A DNA stretch of 64,000 nucleotides from Serratia proteamaculans. Its GTDB lineage: Bacteria > Pseudomonadota > Gammaproteobacteria > Enterobacterales > Enterobacteriaceae. Both the position numbers and the translations under genes were made by a program. Under the pieces are notes generated by a model. That model had not been told where the DNA came from. It made no database searches and was given only the letters and a program-made list of their open reading frames with translations. Positions 6,943-17,677 of the stretch are shown here, in pieces (the first letter of the stretch is position 1; each line of letters opens with the position of its first letter). The stretch covers positions 620,001-684,000 of the forward strand of contig NZ_WBKI01000001.1 of the NCBI RefSeq assembly GCF_008830365.1, given 5' to 3'.

Positions 6943-7221
6943 ATGACGCAATTATCAGAATGCAAGGTTTTTAAATTAAAAGACTCACTCTATCAGTACA
7001 TCACAATTGATAATATTCAGATTGAAACGATAGTTACAATCGTGGGTGAATGGTCATGTACTATCAAGAATTTAGATACTGATATAGTACTTGATACTCC
7101 AGCTTATGAACTCAATGAAGATGTACTATTTCATTATAATACACTACTCACATCCAGAACGATTGATTATTTAATTATGCAGCATGAGTCATTGAGAGAT
7201 TTATTGTTGAGTATGAAATGA
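6943..7221 (+). CDS. Hypothetical phage protein, 92 aa
   Basis: A soluble acidic protein with no recognised motif, beginning MTQLSECKVFKLKDSLYQYI. The start has a strong GGAGG. It lies just before the terminase genes, where lambda-like phages often carry small late-region or antitermination-related genes, but nothing indicates such a role. Confidence 0.55.
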   Translation: MTQLSECKVFKLKDSLYQYITIDNIQIETIVTIVGEWSCTIKNLDTDIVLDTPAYELNEDVLFHYNTLLTSRTIDYLIMQHESLRDLLLSMK

Positions 7222-7294
7222 CGCTAGGAATATAAATAAAAATAATGAAGTGGTCACATTCAATAGGTGAATACTATCATTAATAGGTTCTCCA

Positions 7295-7311
7295 ATGAGA
7301 ATTATTCTCAT
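7295..7311. promoter_or_regulatory. 17-bp palindrome upstream of the terminase genes
   Basis: ATGAGAAT-T-ATTCTCAT is a perfect palindrome with 8-bp arms around one central base. It lies 83 bp before the small terminase start, where lambda-like phages have cos. It also fits the 7-1-7 Fur-box shape (TGANAATNATTNTCA). Either a cos-associated dyad or an iron-responsive operator is possible. Confidence 0.4.
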
Positions 7312-7393
7312 GCGTAGTTTCGCAGCCCGGTATTTTAAATATATATCAATATTAAACACTCTCCCGCACCGTAAAAACAAGGAAAACCATAAA

Positions 7394-7906
7394 ATGATCA
7401 GTTTACGAGAACTCGCACGCCAGTACAGCTATGACGAAGCAACAGTCCGTCAATGGAAATTAAAAGGAATGCCACACGGTAAAGATATTCCCGATGAAAT
7501 AACCCGAAACTGGATTGTTGAAAATATAATTAAGCCTCTGCGTGATACAAACACACGAGAACAAATAGAAAAAGAAAAACTACGTGACATTACGGCATCC
7601 GCCAATATTAAAGAGCTGGACGAAGCCGAACGCAAGGGTGAACTAATTAACGTTGCTATTGTTGAGTCAGAACTTGCAAAGTACTTTCACCAGTTCAAAA
7701 CAATCATGCGGTCAATCCCGTCAAGCGAGTACTTAAAACTATTTGAAAGCAAGGATGCAATAACATTAAAACACACATTTCAGGAAGTAATTGATAATGC
7801 ACTTAGAGAGATCGGATCTCTCGAACTCGGAAATGAAGAAGTTCAAGAAGATCTACAAGAAAACGATAAAAAAGATACTACCTCCAGAAAAGATACTACC
7901 GAGTAA
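7394..7906 (+). CDS. Terminase small subunit, lambda Nu1-like, 170 aa
   Basis: The N-terminus MISLRELARQYSYDEATVRQ reads as a winged helix-turn-helix of the Nu1 type, which binds cosB and loads the large subunit. The middle is charged and helical, as expected for oligomerisation. The chosen ATG has AAGGA upstream, and earlier in-frame starts run into the palindromic intergenic region. The gene overlaps the large subunit by about 110 nt, in the usual lambda order. Confidence 0.8.
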   Translation: MISLRELARQYSYDEATVRQWKLKGMPHGKDIPDEITRNWIVENIIKPLRDTNTREQIEKEKLRDITASANIKELDEAERKGELINVAIVESELAKYFHQFKTIMRSIPSSEYLKLFESKDAITLKHTFQEVIDNALREIGSLELGNEEVQEDLQENDKKDTTSRKDTTE

Positions 7907-9695
7907 ATTTGCAGAACAACATTTAGTTTTTCCCGATGGTAGATTAGCAGGACAGAAACTACGTTTATTTGAATTTCAGCGTCAAGTACTCGACACAATC
8001 GTTGAACCTAATATTCATCGCATCGCCATGCAAAGTAGTGCTCAGTTGCTTAAAAGTACAATCATCATGACAGCGATGCAGTACTTCATTGTGAATGACC
8101 CTTCAAATATGGCATATGGATCACAGTCTGGTGCTAGTACTCAGAAATTCAAAACTGGTAAATGGCAACCGAGCATTGATCAAAGCATTCTTAAAGATTA
8201 TGTAACTCTCAAATCAGATAAGAATGCCGCCAATAATGCGAATACACAACAGAACATTGACGGTACTAATACGTATTTCATTAATTTGAATGCACCTAGT
8301 ACTCTCAGGGGTATTACAACCAAGCGAATTTTTCTTGATGAAATCTCGGGAAATACTGATGACAGTGAAGGCGATCCGATTGCATTAGCAAGCCAACGTA
8401 TAAAGAGTTTTGACGATGGTTTGATCATGCTGGCCAGCACTCCAACAAACAAACTCGATGCAATAGTTCAAGAATATGAAGCAGGTGATCAACGTAAATT
8501 TCATGTGCCATGTCCGAGCTGTAATCACTATCACGAATTAGTATGGGATAACGTTAGGTTCGATTGGCAAGTACTGCCAAATGGACGGAAAAAAGCAGTA
8601 CCAGAAACTGCCAAGTTACTTTGTCCGAACTGTGAGCATCATATAACTGAGGGTGAACGGGTAAGGGCAATTGCTGGTGGACACTGGGTAGTAACTAACC
8701 CCGCTGGAAAATATCCAAGCTACCACGTTAGCCGCTTGTACAGTCCTATCAATACCATTGAGTCAACGGTTGAGGACTTCAGCAACGCACACTATAACTT
8801 CGATTTGCAAAGCTTCTACAACAACTCCCTTGGCTTGCCATATGAGCCAGAAGAGAACAAAGAACATAACCTAATCGAGCTGGAGAACTTACGAGAAGAG
8901 ATTTCAGTACTGGCAATCCCTGATAACTGCCTAGGTATCGTCCTAGGGGTAGACCAACAACAAGACCGCCTAGAATGCACCACTATGGGCTTCACAGAGA
9001 AAACCCTCTACGTACTGGATCATAGAAGCTTCTATGGCGTGGACTGTAACCAGATTGGCAGCAAAGCCTATATCGAACTAACCAAGTACAGTAAAGGCGT
9101 ATTCAAAACAGTTTCAGGACGTCCAGTACGAGTACTTGCCGGGTTCCTGGATAGCTCGAATGGGAACGCAACACAGACGGTCTACACGTACTGCAACAGT
9201 TACAACCCATTATTCAAACCAATTAAGGGTGAAGGGTGCAGTACTACGAAACCGTTGTTCAGGAGTAGTAGAACTGGCGGCCACGAACTACAGATACTAA
9301 ACGTGAATCTCGCTAAAAGCACTATCAATAAGATGTTGCGTACTTGCCTTGTAGACAAGAACAACCCGCCAATACGATTTAGTGAAACACTACCAGATGA
9401 TTATTTCAATCAGCTTACTGCTGAAAGGGTAGACGTTAAACATGGTTTCAAGCAATGGTCATTAAAAGTATCAGGCTCACGAAATGAAGCACTTGATTGT
9501 CTAGTGTATGCATATATCTGCATGAAACATTATCTAAATACATTAACTGGTGCAGATCCTTATCATATTTTACGAGAATACAACCATAGGGTACGCAATA
9601 AATATAACGAGACAACAAATACTTCTAACGATAGTCCACCGGAACCAAACCAGCAACCTAAGAGACTACGAAGACGTAATTCATTCTGGAATTAA
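7797..9695 (+). CDS. Terminase large subunit, lambda GpA family, about 632 aa
   Basis: This is the packaging ATPase and nuclease. SSAQLLKST (about residue 80) sits where GpA proteins have their Walker A-like loop, and RIFLDEIS (about 180) is Walker B with its catalytic Glu. A zinc ribbon follows (CPSCNHYHEL ... CPNCEHH, about 240-285). The C-terminal nuclease domain carries LGVDQQQDRL (about 380) and DSSNGNATQTV (about 450). The start is uncertain. ATG 7797 has AGGAAG 9 nt upstream; ATG 7833 is the alternative and would give a basic N-terminus. Type and neighbours imply cos packaging. Confidence 0.92.
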   Translation: MHLERSDLSNSEMKKFKKIYKKTIKKILPPEKILPSKFAEQHLVFPDGRLAGQKLRLFEFQRQVLDTIVEPNIHRIAMQSSAQLLKSTIIMTAMQYFIVNDPSNMAYGSQSGASTQKFKTGKWQPSIDQSILKDYVTLKSDKNAANNANTQQNIDGTNTYFINLNAPSTLRGITTKRIFLDEISGNTDDSEGDPIALASQRIKSFDDGLIMLASTPTNKLDAIVQEYEAGDQRKFHVPCPSCNHYHELVWDNVRFDWQVLPNGRKKAVPETAKLLCPNCEHHITEGERVRAIAGGHWVVTNPAGKYPSYHVSRLYSPINTIESTVEDFSNAHYNFDLQSFYNNSLGLPYEPEENKEHNLIELENLREEISVLAIPDNCLGIVLGVDQQQDRLECTTMGFTEKTLYVLDHRSFYGVDCNQIGSKAYIELTKYSKGVFKTVSGRPVRVLAGFLDSSNGNATQTVYTYCNSYNPLFKPIKGEGCSTTKPLFRSSRTGGHELQILNVNLAKSTINKMLRTCLVDKNNPPIRFSETLPDDYFNQLTAERVDVKHGFKQWSLKVSGSRNEALDCLVYAYICMKHYLNTLTGADPYHILREYNHRVRNKYNETTNTSNDSPPEPNQQPKRLRRRNSFWN

Positions 9696-9698
9696 AAT

Positions 9699-10184
9699 AT
9701 GACAACAAAATTAGAAAGGGTTTATATCGGTGAGGTTATTATCTATCATCAAAATGATAGTGAAACAACTACATTGGTTTCCCCGAATAAAACAAAAAAA
9801 GAGATCAGTGGTGAAACAACAGCGATTAGTACTGAACAATGGGAAGCCGGATTATGGACGCAAATAATTAAAACTGATATGTCAATCAGTGAGGTAATTC
9901 ATTTCACCGTAATCGACCCAATAGCATCGAGTGAAAAATATCAAGAGCTTCTAAAGATGTTAGAGGACATTGACCAATTAATAAAGATGCGTGTTGCTGG
10001 TGGATTAATCACTACTACCAGTATTAATAACAAAACATTAGTTAATGAATCCCTAGATGTACTTTACAGGTTAAAGGATCAATACACCAAACAGGCGAAT
10101 AAAGAACTACTGAAACTTAATGGTAAGTCTGGTGATGGACAACGCCCGATTAAAAGCATAACCAAACTCCATAGGAAGGAATGA
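9699..10184 (+). CDS. Head-tail connector, gpW-like C-terminal region, 161 aa
   Basis: It lies between terminase and portal, where lambda has gpW. The C-terminal half (about 85-150) shows the gpW pattern: a helix (YQELLKMLEDIDQLIKMRVA), a short beta hairpin (TTTSINNKTLVNESLD), then a long helix (LYRLKDQYTKQANKE). The N-terminal 80 residues look like an additional beta domain not found in gpW. The assignment rests on position and this pattern. Confidence 0.6.
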   Translation: MTTKLERVYIGEVIIYHQNDSETTTLVSPNKTKKEISGETTAISTEQWEAGLWTQIIKTDMSISEVIHFTVIDPIASSEKYQELLKMLEDIDQLIKMRVAGGLITTTSINNKTLVNESLDVLYRLKDQYTKQANKELLKLNGKSGDGQRPIKSITKLHRKE

Positions 10185-10186
10185 TA

Positions 10187-13427
<3,241 letters not shown>

Positions 13428-13431
13428 TGTT

Positions 13432-13731
13432 ATGAGGGCATTTGAAATACAACAAGTATATGCCCTACTTAATTCATTTGGGGAAACCTTAAATTACAAT
13501 GGAGTGGACTTTCTAGCCATAAAGGAAGTCCGCTCCTTTTTTTTAGAAGGTTCTGATAATTCGGTATTCACTCATGAATACTATTTTACGGCAAGGACTG
13601 ACCCAAATTTACAAGTAGGTTCAATAATTGTTATCGACAAAAAAGAACAGATAATTTATCACATTGATGACGATCTTTCGGGTGTAAGTGATTACTTTTA
13701 TAGGAGTGTACTTGATGATTCTGAATATTAA
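13432..13731 (+). CDS. Probable head completion or neck protein, 99 aa
   Basis: A small beta-rich protein directly after the capsid gene and before the tail terminator, matching the place of lambda gpFII or other head-closure proteins. No signature motif is visible, so the assignment rests on position and size. Confidence 0.5.
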   Translation: MRAFEIQQVYALLNSFGETLNYNGVDFLAIKEVRSFFLEGSDNSVFTHEYYFTARTDPNLQVGSIIVIDKKEQIIYHIDDDLSGVSDYFYRSVLDDSEY

Positions 13732-14104
13732 TAAAGCAGTAAACACATTGTTATCAAACTTCTCTATAAGTACAAACCCACTTGCACAAGGTCAAGGACT
13801 GAATGAACGTTTGTTTTGTGAGGGGACAACCTCTGAACAGTTATATGCAAATATGAATCTACGCCAGCAAGGTAACTATTCAATTGACTTTGTATTGGTT
13901 AATGGAACAGAGAAAGACAAGAATTCATTCATGATTCGTTTCTCGGAGATTATTGAATATTTTCGGGTGGAAGTACCACATGTTTTCCGCCAAGATTTCA
14001 TTATCGTAGATTGGATTATTAGTAATCAAGACACGCATCAAGATAAAACTACTGGTACATGTACTGGAGTTTTCACACTAAATATCTCAGTGATAGAAAA
14101 ATAA
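13715..14104 (+). CDS. Tail terminator, gpU-like by position, 129 aa
   Basis: It lies between head completion and tail tube genes. The sequence has alternating helix and strand typical of tail terminators (LNINKAVNTLLSNF, RFSEIIEYFRVEVPH, GTCTGVFTLNISVIE). ATG 13715 is preceded by AGGAGTG and is preferred over the earlier in-frame start. It overlaps the previous gene by 17 nt. Confidence 0.6.
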   Translation: MILNINKAVNTLLSNFSISTNPLAQGQGLNERLFCEGTTSEQLYANMNLRQQGNYSIDFVLVNGTEKDKNSFMIRFSEIIEYFRVEVPHVFRQDFIIVDWIISNQDTHQDKTTGTCTGVFTLNISVIEK

Positions 14105-14122
14105 CAAGATAAAGGATTAACC

Positions 14123-16471
14123 ATGAATAATAACTTATTAACTGGTGTTAATCTCAAGGTGTTTTATAGTTCGGACGTAGGGAACAGTTCCCCATCATCA
14201 TCATTATTAAAACAGGTCAATGAGATAGCAGAATTTCCAGCAGTAGCAATACAGAATCAAGCAGCAAAAATTGAAACATATGATAGTGACTATACAAGCG
14301 TACTGATGGGTGATAAATCTATAGAAGCGTTTCCAATTACCGTGAATCTCATAGCAGATGATATTAGCCACCAATATCTAACACAAGCCGCCAAAAACCA
14401 ATCAGTACTTCAAGTAAAAGTACAATATGAAGAAGCAGAAAATCAAGAGGCATTCATTTTACTAAATGGCTATATTTCATCGTATTCAGATTCTGGTGAT
14501 AAAGATTCAGCAGTAACGCGTTCATTTATCTTCACTCCAGAAACTATCGTTGCACAAGGCCTTGCAGATGTTCAGCCAGTACTCCGGCTCGGCGATTTTG
14601 GTGTTGGTAGTAATGGTGTAGACATACCACAGTATCAACTACCAATGGCAGGAAATGGTTTTATTCAAATCCCAAGTACTTCAAGCCCAGCATCAGCAAA
14701 TCTAATTGGTATTGGCCTAACTAACCAAGGTCGAGAATCTGGATTTGTCATATCTGAGTCCGGCGATCTTAAACTGTATGCACGCAACTCGTCTACCGCA
14801 TGGACGCGTATCTATTCCAGTAATGAGGCTGACAGTAGGTATGTACAGCGAACAGTAACAGTCAATGGATATCCACTCACAGGTAATATTGATTTAGTGA
14901 AGGGTGATGTAGGATTAAGCAATGTAACTAATAATGCACAATTAACAATATCCTCAAATTTGAGCGATTTAAGTAATGTCGGTACTGCGAAGACAAATTT
15001 GGGTTTAGACAATGTATTAAACGTACCGTCATACAGTAAAGCTGAGTCAGATGATGCATTCGTACAAAAAACACTAAAAATTAATGGATATGAGTTGAGT
15101 ACTGACATCGATTTGCAATCTAGTGATGTGGGTTCATATAGTAAAGAAGAGTCCGATGGTTCATTTGTACCTAAAACACTAAAAGTAAATGGACATGAAT
15201 TAAGTACTAATGTCGTATTACAACCTAATGATATTGGTTCATACAGTAAAGATGAGTCCGATGATACATTTGTACAGAAAACACTCAAAGTAAATGGACA
15301 GGAGTTAAGTACTGATATTGTGCTACAACCAAGTGATATTGGAACTATCCCCGTTGCTAATGGCGGTACCGGTGCTACTACAGCAGTTTCCGCAAGAACT
15401 AACCTTGGGTTGGGGAGTTCTGATACTTTAACGTTAAAGGGAATGACACTATCAGCTACTAATGCTGATGCAATACTGAATTTAAATACTTCAAAAGTTC
15501 GTGCAAACAGTAACGGTGACTTAATTATTGGAAGTAGTACTAACATCTACCTCCGCCCAAATGGTGATAATGTTTCAAGTCCCCAGATGATCTACACATC
15601 AGGAGGAAACTTAACAATGTCGGGAACTAATGTAAATATTTCAGGTTCTCTAACATTGGGTACTCCACTGGCAATTACAAGTGGTGGTTCCGGGGCAAAT
15701 AATGCAGCAGGTGCAAGAACTAATCTTGGTTTAGCATATGGGACTTCAGCGGGCACTGTTGCACAAGGTAATGATACTCGCCTGAATACAGTAGGTGGGA
15801 AATCAGGTGGGCAATTGTTAGGCGGGCTTGGTGTGTTAAACGGTACTGCGAATGTTGACTTAAAAAACGCAGGCACATATATGCTATGGAATGAACAACC
15901 GGGAACTGGTGTTTCATCGCTTATTAATAATCCAGAAAGTGGTGGTGGTGGTTTTTGGATCCGTTTGATTAATAGTGCGAATACAGTAGAGCGAGCCAGA
16001 TTTACGTTTAGCCCCGACAGCACCTTATTAGCTCCAGAAGGATTCCGATCAGTTGGCGGCCGTGTACGGGCATTTGCTAGTGTGACACCCACATACGTGA
16101 CGATTGATGTTGATGGAGTGAACAAGGGAATAAACTTCTTTGATTCTGATAAAAGATTAAAAGAAAACATTTCCCCAATTGTTTTAGGTACTGCACTAGA
16201 TAAATTGAATTTAATAGAGCCAGTTTCATACAAGTTTAAAGATACGTATTGGACTGACCAAGATGATATTAAACATACCATGCAAGGGAAATCATATTCA
16301 TATGGTGTAATCGCCCAAAACATTATTGATGTAATCCCCGATTGTGTAAATGTTATGGATGATGATCGAGGCAGTATGTCATTAGATCCATTAGCAATGA
16401 TTGGATTTTTATTAGCAGCTACAAAAGATTTAGCAGCAGAAGTTGAATCTCTAAAAAAAACAACTAAATAA
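14123..16471 (+). CDS. Tail-tube domain fused to an S74-chaperoned tail fibre, 782 aa
   Basis: Residues 1-150 are clearly related to the separate tail-tube protein encoded at 16524-16979 (shared GVNLKV / GANLKV start, LTGDK/LLGTKS-type turn, DDISHQYLTQAA against DDEVHQKLETAA, and a GDKDSAVTRSF against GDKDAVVTKKF strand). Residues about 235-415 are fibre shaft with three 35-residue repeats beginning SYSK-ESD and GGTGATTAVSARTNLGL-type repeats, which recur near 515-535. The C-terminus (about 675-782) is a peptidase S74 intramolecular chaperone with SDKRLKENI. The likely product is a fibre built into or onto the tail tube. No similar fusion is familiar to me. Confidence 0.85.
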   Translation: MNNNLLTGVNLKVFYSSDVGNSSPSSSLLKQVNEIAEFPAVAIQNQAAKIETYDSDYTSVLMGDKSIEAFPITVNLIADDISHQYLTQAAKNQSVLQVKVQYEEAENQEAFILLNGYISSYSDSGDKDSAVTRSFIFTPETIVAQGLADVQPVLRLGDFGVGSNGVDIPQYQLPMAGNGFIQIPSTSSPASANLIGIGLTNQGRESGFVISESGDLKLYARNSSTAWTRIYSSNEADSRYVQRTVTVNGYPLTGNIDLVKGDVGLSNVTNNAQLTISSNLSDLSNVGTAKTNLGLDNVLNVPSYSKAESDDAFVQKTLKINGYELSTDIDLQSSDVGSYSKEESDGSFVPKTLKVNGHELSTNVVLQPNDIGSYSKDESDDTFVQKTLKVNGQELSTDIVLQPSDIGTIPVANGGTGATTAVSARTNLGLGSSDTLTLKGMTLSATNADAILNLNTSKVRANSNGDLIIGSSTNIYLRPNGDNVSSPQMIYTSGGNLTMSGTNVNISGSLTLGTPLAITSGGSGANNAAGARTNLGLAYGTSAGTVAQGNDTRLNTVGGKSGGQLLGGLGVLNGTANVDLKNAGTYMLWNEQPGTGVSSLINNPESGGGGFWIRLINSANTVERARFTFSPDSTLLAPEGFRSVGGRVRAFASVTPTYVTIDVDGVNKGINFFDSDKRLKENISPIVLGTALDKLNLIEPVSYKFKDTYWTDQDDIKHTMQGKSYSYGVIAQNIIDVIPDCVNVMDDDRGSMSLDPLAMIGFLLAATKDLAAEVESLKKTTK
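15041..15346 (+). repeat. Tandem 105-nt repeats in the fibre shaft
   Basis: Three consecutive 35-codon units encode SYSK-ESDD-FVQKTLKVNG, then ELSTD-VLQPSDIG. A more divergent fourth unit lies upstream (ADSRYVQRTVTVNGYPLTG). Each full unit has one AGTACT at the Ser-Thr of ELST. Such units vary in number among related fibres by recombination. Confidence 0.75.
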
Positions 16472-16480
16472 ATAAATACG

Positions 16481-16501
16481 GTGGGGAAAGGAATTCCCCA
16501 C
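16481..16501 (+). promoter_or_regulatory. Hairpin between tube-fibre fusion and tail-tube genes
   Basis: GTGGGGAA (16481-16488) and TTCCCCAC (16494-16501) form a perfect 8-bp stem with loop AGGAA and no T run. It lies 23 nt before the tail-tube start. It could be an RNA-stability or processing site that raises tail-tube expression relative to the upstream fusion gene. Confidence 0.5.
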
Positions 16502-16523
16502 GTCAAATATAAAGGAATATAAA

Positions 16524-16979
16524 ATGGATATTTTCTCAGGTGCTAACCTAAAAGTAGAAATCGGCACTGCCGGTACAGTTGTTTCAACTACATTTGAAAC
16601 AGTACCAGAAGTTGCAACATTCACAACATCCGGTTTTGAATCTGCTGTAATCGAAGTGGTTACTTTTAATAGTGCATATAACCGTAAACTACTCGGCACA
16701 AAATCAGTACCAGATATTGAATTAACTGTTAACTATCTACCAGATGATGAAGTACATCAGAAGTTAGAAACAGCCGCAGACTCACAAAAACGCATTCAAG
16801 TACGCTTGAGTTATTACGAAGATGCAACTCATACTACTGGGTTCTATGTGGTTTATAACTGCTTCGTTTCAAGTACTACAATCGCTGGCGATAAGGATGC
16901 AGTTGTTACTAAGAAATTCAATCTAGCAGTAGATCAAGGTGCCGTAGCAAGTGGTGTACTACCTGTAGTTGGAGAGTAA
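16524..16979 (+). CDS. Major tail tube protein, 151 aa
   Basis: A compact beta-rich protein immediately before the G/GT chaperone genes, where the tail tube protein is always found. It matches the N-terminal 150 residues of the upstream fusion protein along its length, which supports both calls. It would form stacked hexameric rings of the tail shaft. AAAGGAATATAAA precedes the start. Confidence 0.8.
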   Translation: MDIFSGANLKVEIGTAGTVVSTTFETVPEVATFTTSGFESAVIEVVTFNSAYNRKLLGTKSVPDIELTVNYLPDDEVHQKLETAADSQKRIQVRLSYYEDATHTTGFYVVYNCFVSSTTIAGDKDAVVTKKFNLAVDQGAVASGVLPVVGE

Positions 16980-16982
16980 TAT

Positions 16983-17288
16983 ATGAATATTGACCAACTA
17001 CTAAAAGCACTTAAACCAAAGCTACATGAAGTTGAATTTCATGGTCAAAAGCTATTCATCAAACGTCCAACTATGTCTAATGTTGAGCAGTGCTTAGCAA
17101 CTGCAAAACAGACATTAATTCATTGTGTGACAGACGAGAACGGCGACCCTGTTTTTAGTGATGGTGAAATTACTGGTCGTATTGATGTTAACGCAATCGA
17201 TGCAGTACTTGCCAATGAACTCTTCCAACTTGTAGTCGATCTCATGTCAGAGAAATCCAATGAAGTCGAAGAATTGGAAAAAAAATAA
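16983..17288 (+). CDS. Tail assembly chaperone G, 101 aa
   Basis: It is positioned between tail tube and tape measure, as in lambda gene G. The protein is acidic and helical at its end (LMSEKSNEVEELEKK). The last codons form an A8 run (17278-17285), which is a slippery site. A -1 shift there continues directly into the downstream frame (see the T segment). Confidence 0.75.
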   Translation: MNIDQLLKALKPKLHEVEFHGQKLFIKRPTMSNVEQCLATAKQTLIHCVTDENGDPVFSDGEITGRIDVNAIDAVLANELFQLVVDLMSEKSNEVEELEKK

Positions 17289-17290
17289 TA
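17278..17290 (+). other. Programmed -1 ribosomal frameshift site (A8 slippery run)
   Basis: The sequence GGAAAAAAAATAA ends the G frame at TAA 17286-17288. Slipping back one base at the A run reads ATA ATA TCT GAC and enters the T frame in register with its first ATG (17315). Lambda-like phages use the same arrangement to make a minor GT fusion in fixed ratio to G. Confidence 0.75.
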
Positions 17291-17677
17291 TCTGACCCCT
17301 CGCTACGTTTTACATTGAAGATGTTAACAAAGCGGGGGCTTTCCCTGTCAGAGTTAAATGAAATTACGCCAGAACTATTTTCTGCAATGGTGGTTTTCGA
17401 TCAATTTATTGAACCTAATGGGGCAAAAATTGACATGATCAAGTACGCCAATCTTTGCAATCTAATTCTTTGTACTTCTCCGAATATATCCGAAAAAGGT
17501 CGTAAAGAAGCCCGTGTTGATGACTGGGATTTTCTTGGTATCTTTGATGGTCATTTGACTACGAAAGAACGTGAAGAAGAGAACAAGAAGAAGAAAACCG
17601 AAAAAGAACAAAATAGTATTAAACAAATTGGGGAATTAATTAAAAAGCAGGCATTAGGGAAAAAAGATGGCAAATAA
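17285..17677 (+). CDS. Tail assembly chaperone T segment (made as GT by -1 frameshift)
   Basis: This frame continues from the G gene with IISDPSLRFTLKMLTKRG and ends in a lysine- and glutamate-rich tail. In lambda the T part is translated only as a GT fusion and recruits tube protein to the tape measure. The frame has an ATG at 17315 but no convincing ribosome-binding site there, which fits synthesis as a fusion. It overlaps the tape measure gene by 11 nt. Confidence 0.7.
   Translation: MISDPSLRFTLKMLTKRGLSLSELNEITPELFSAMVVFDQFIEPNGAKIDMIKYANLCNLILCTSPNISEKGRKEARVDDWDFLGIFDGHLTTKEREEENKKKKTEKEQNSIKQIGELIKKQALGKKDGK

Noticed and set aside
14812-15546. Second - strand frame (244 aa) in the same gene
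   Set aside because: It mirrors the 105-nt fibre repeats on the complementary strand, and no family is recognisable.
15592-16506. Long - strand reading frame (304 aa) opposite the tube-fibre fusion
   Set aside because: Its sequence is low-complexity in the way expected from the complement of repeated fibre codons. It has no ribosome-binding site, and the opposite strand has a clear domain structure.
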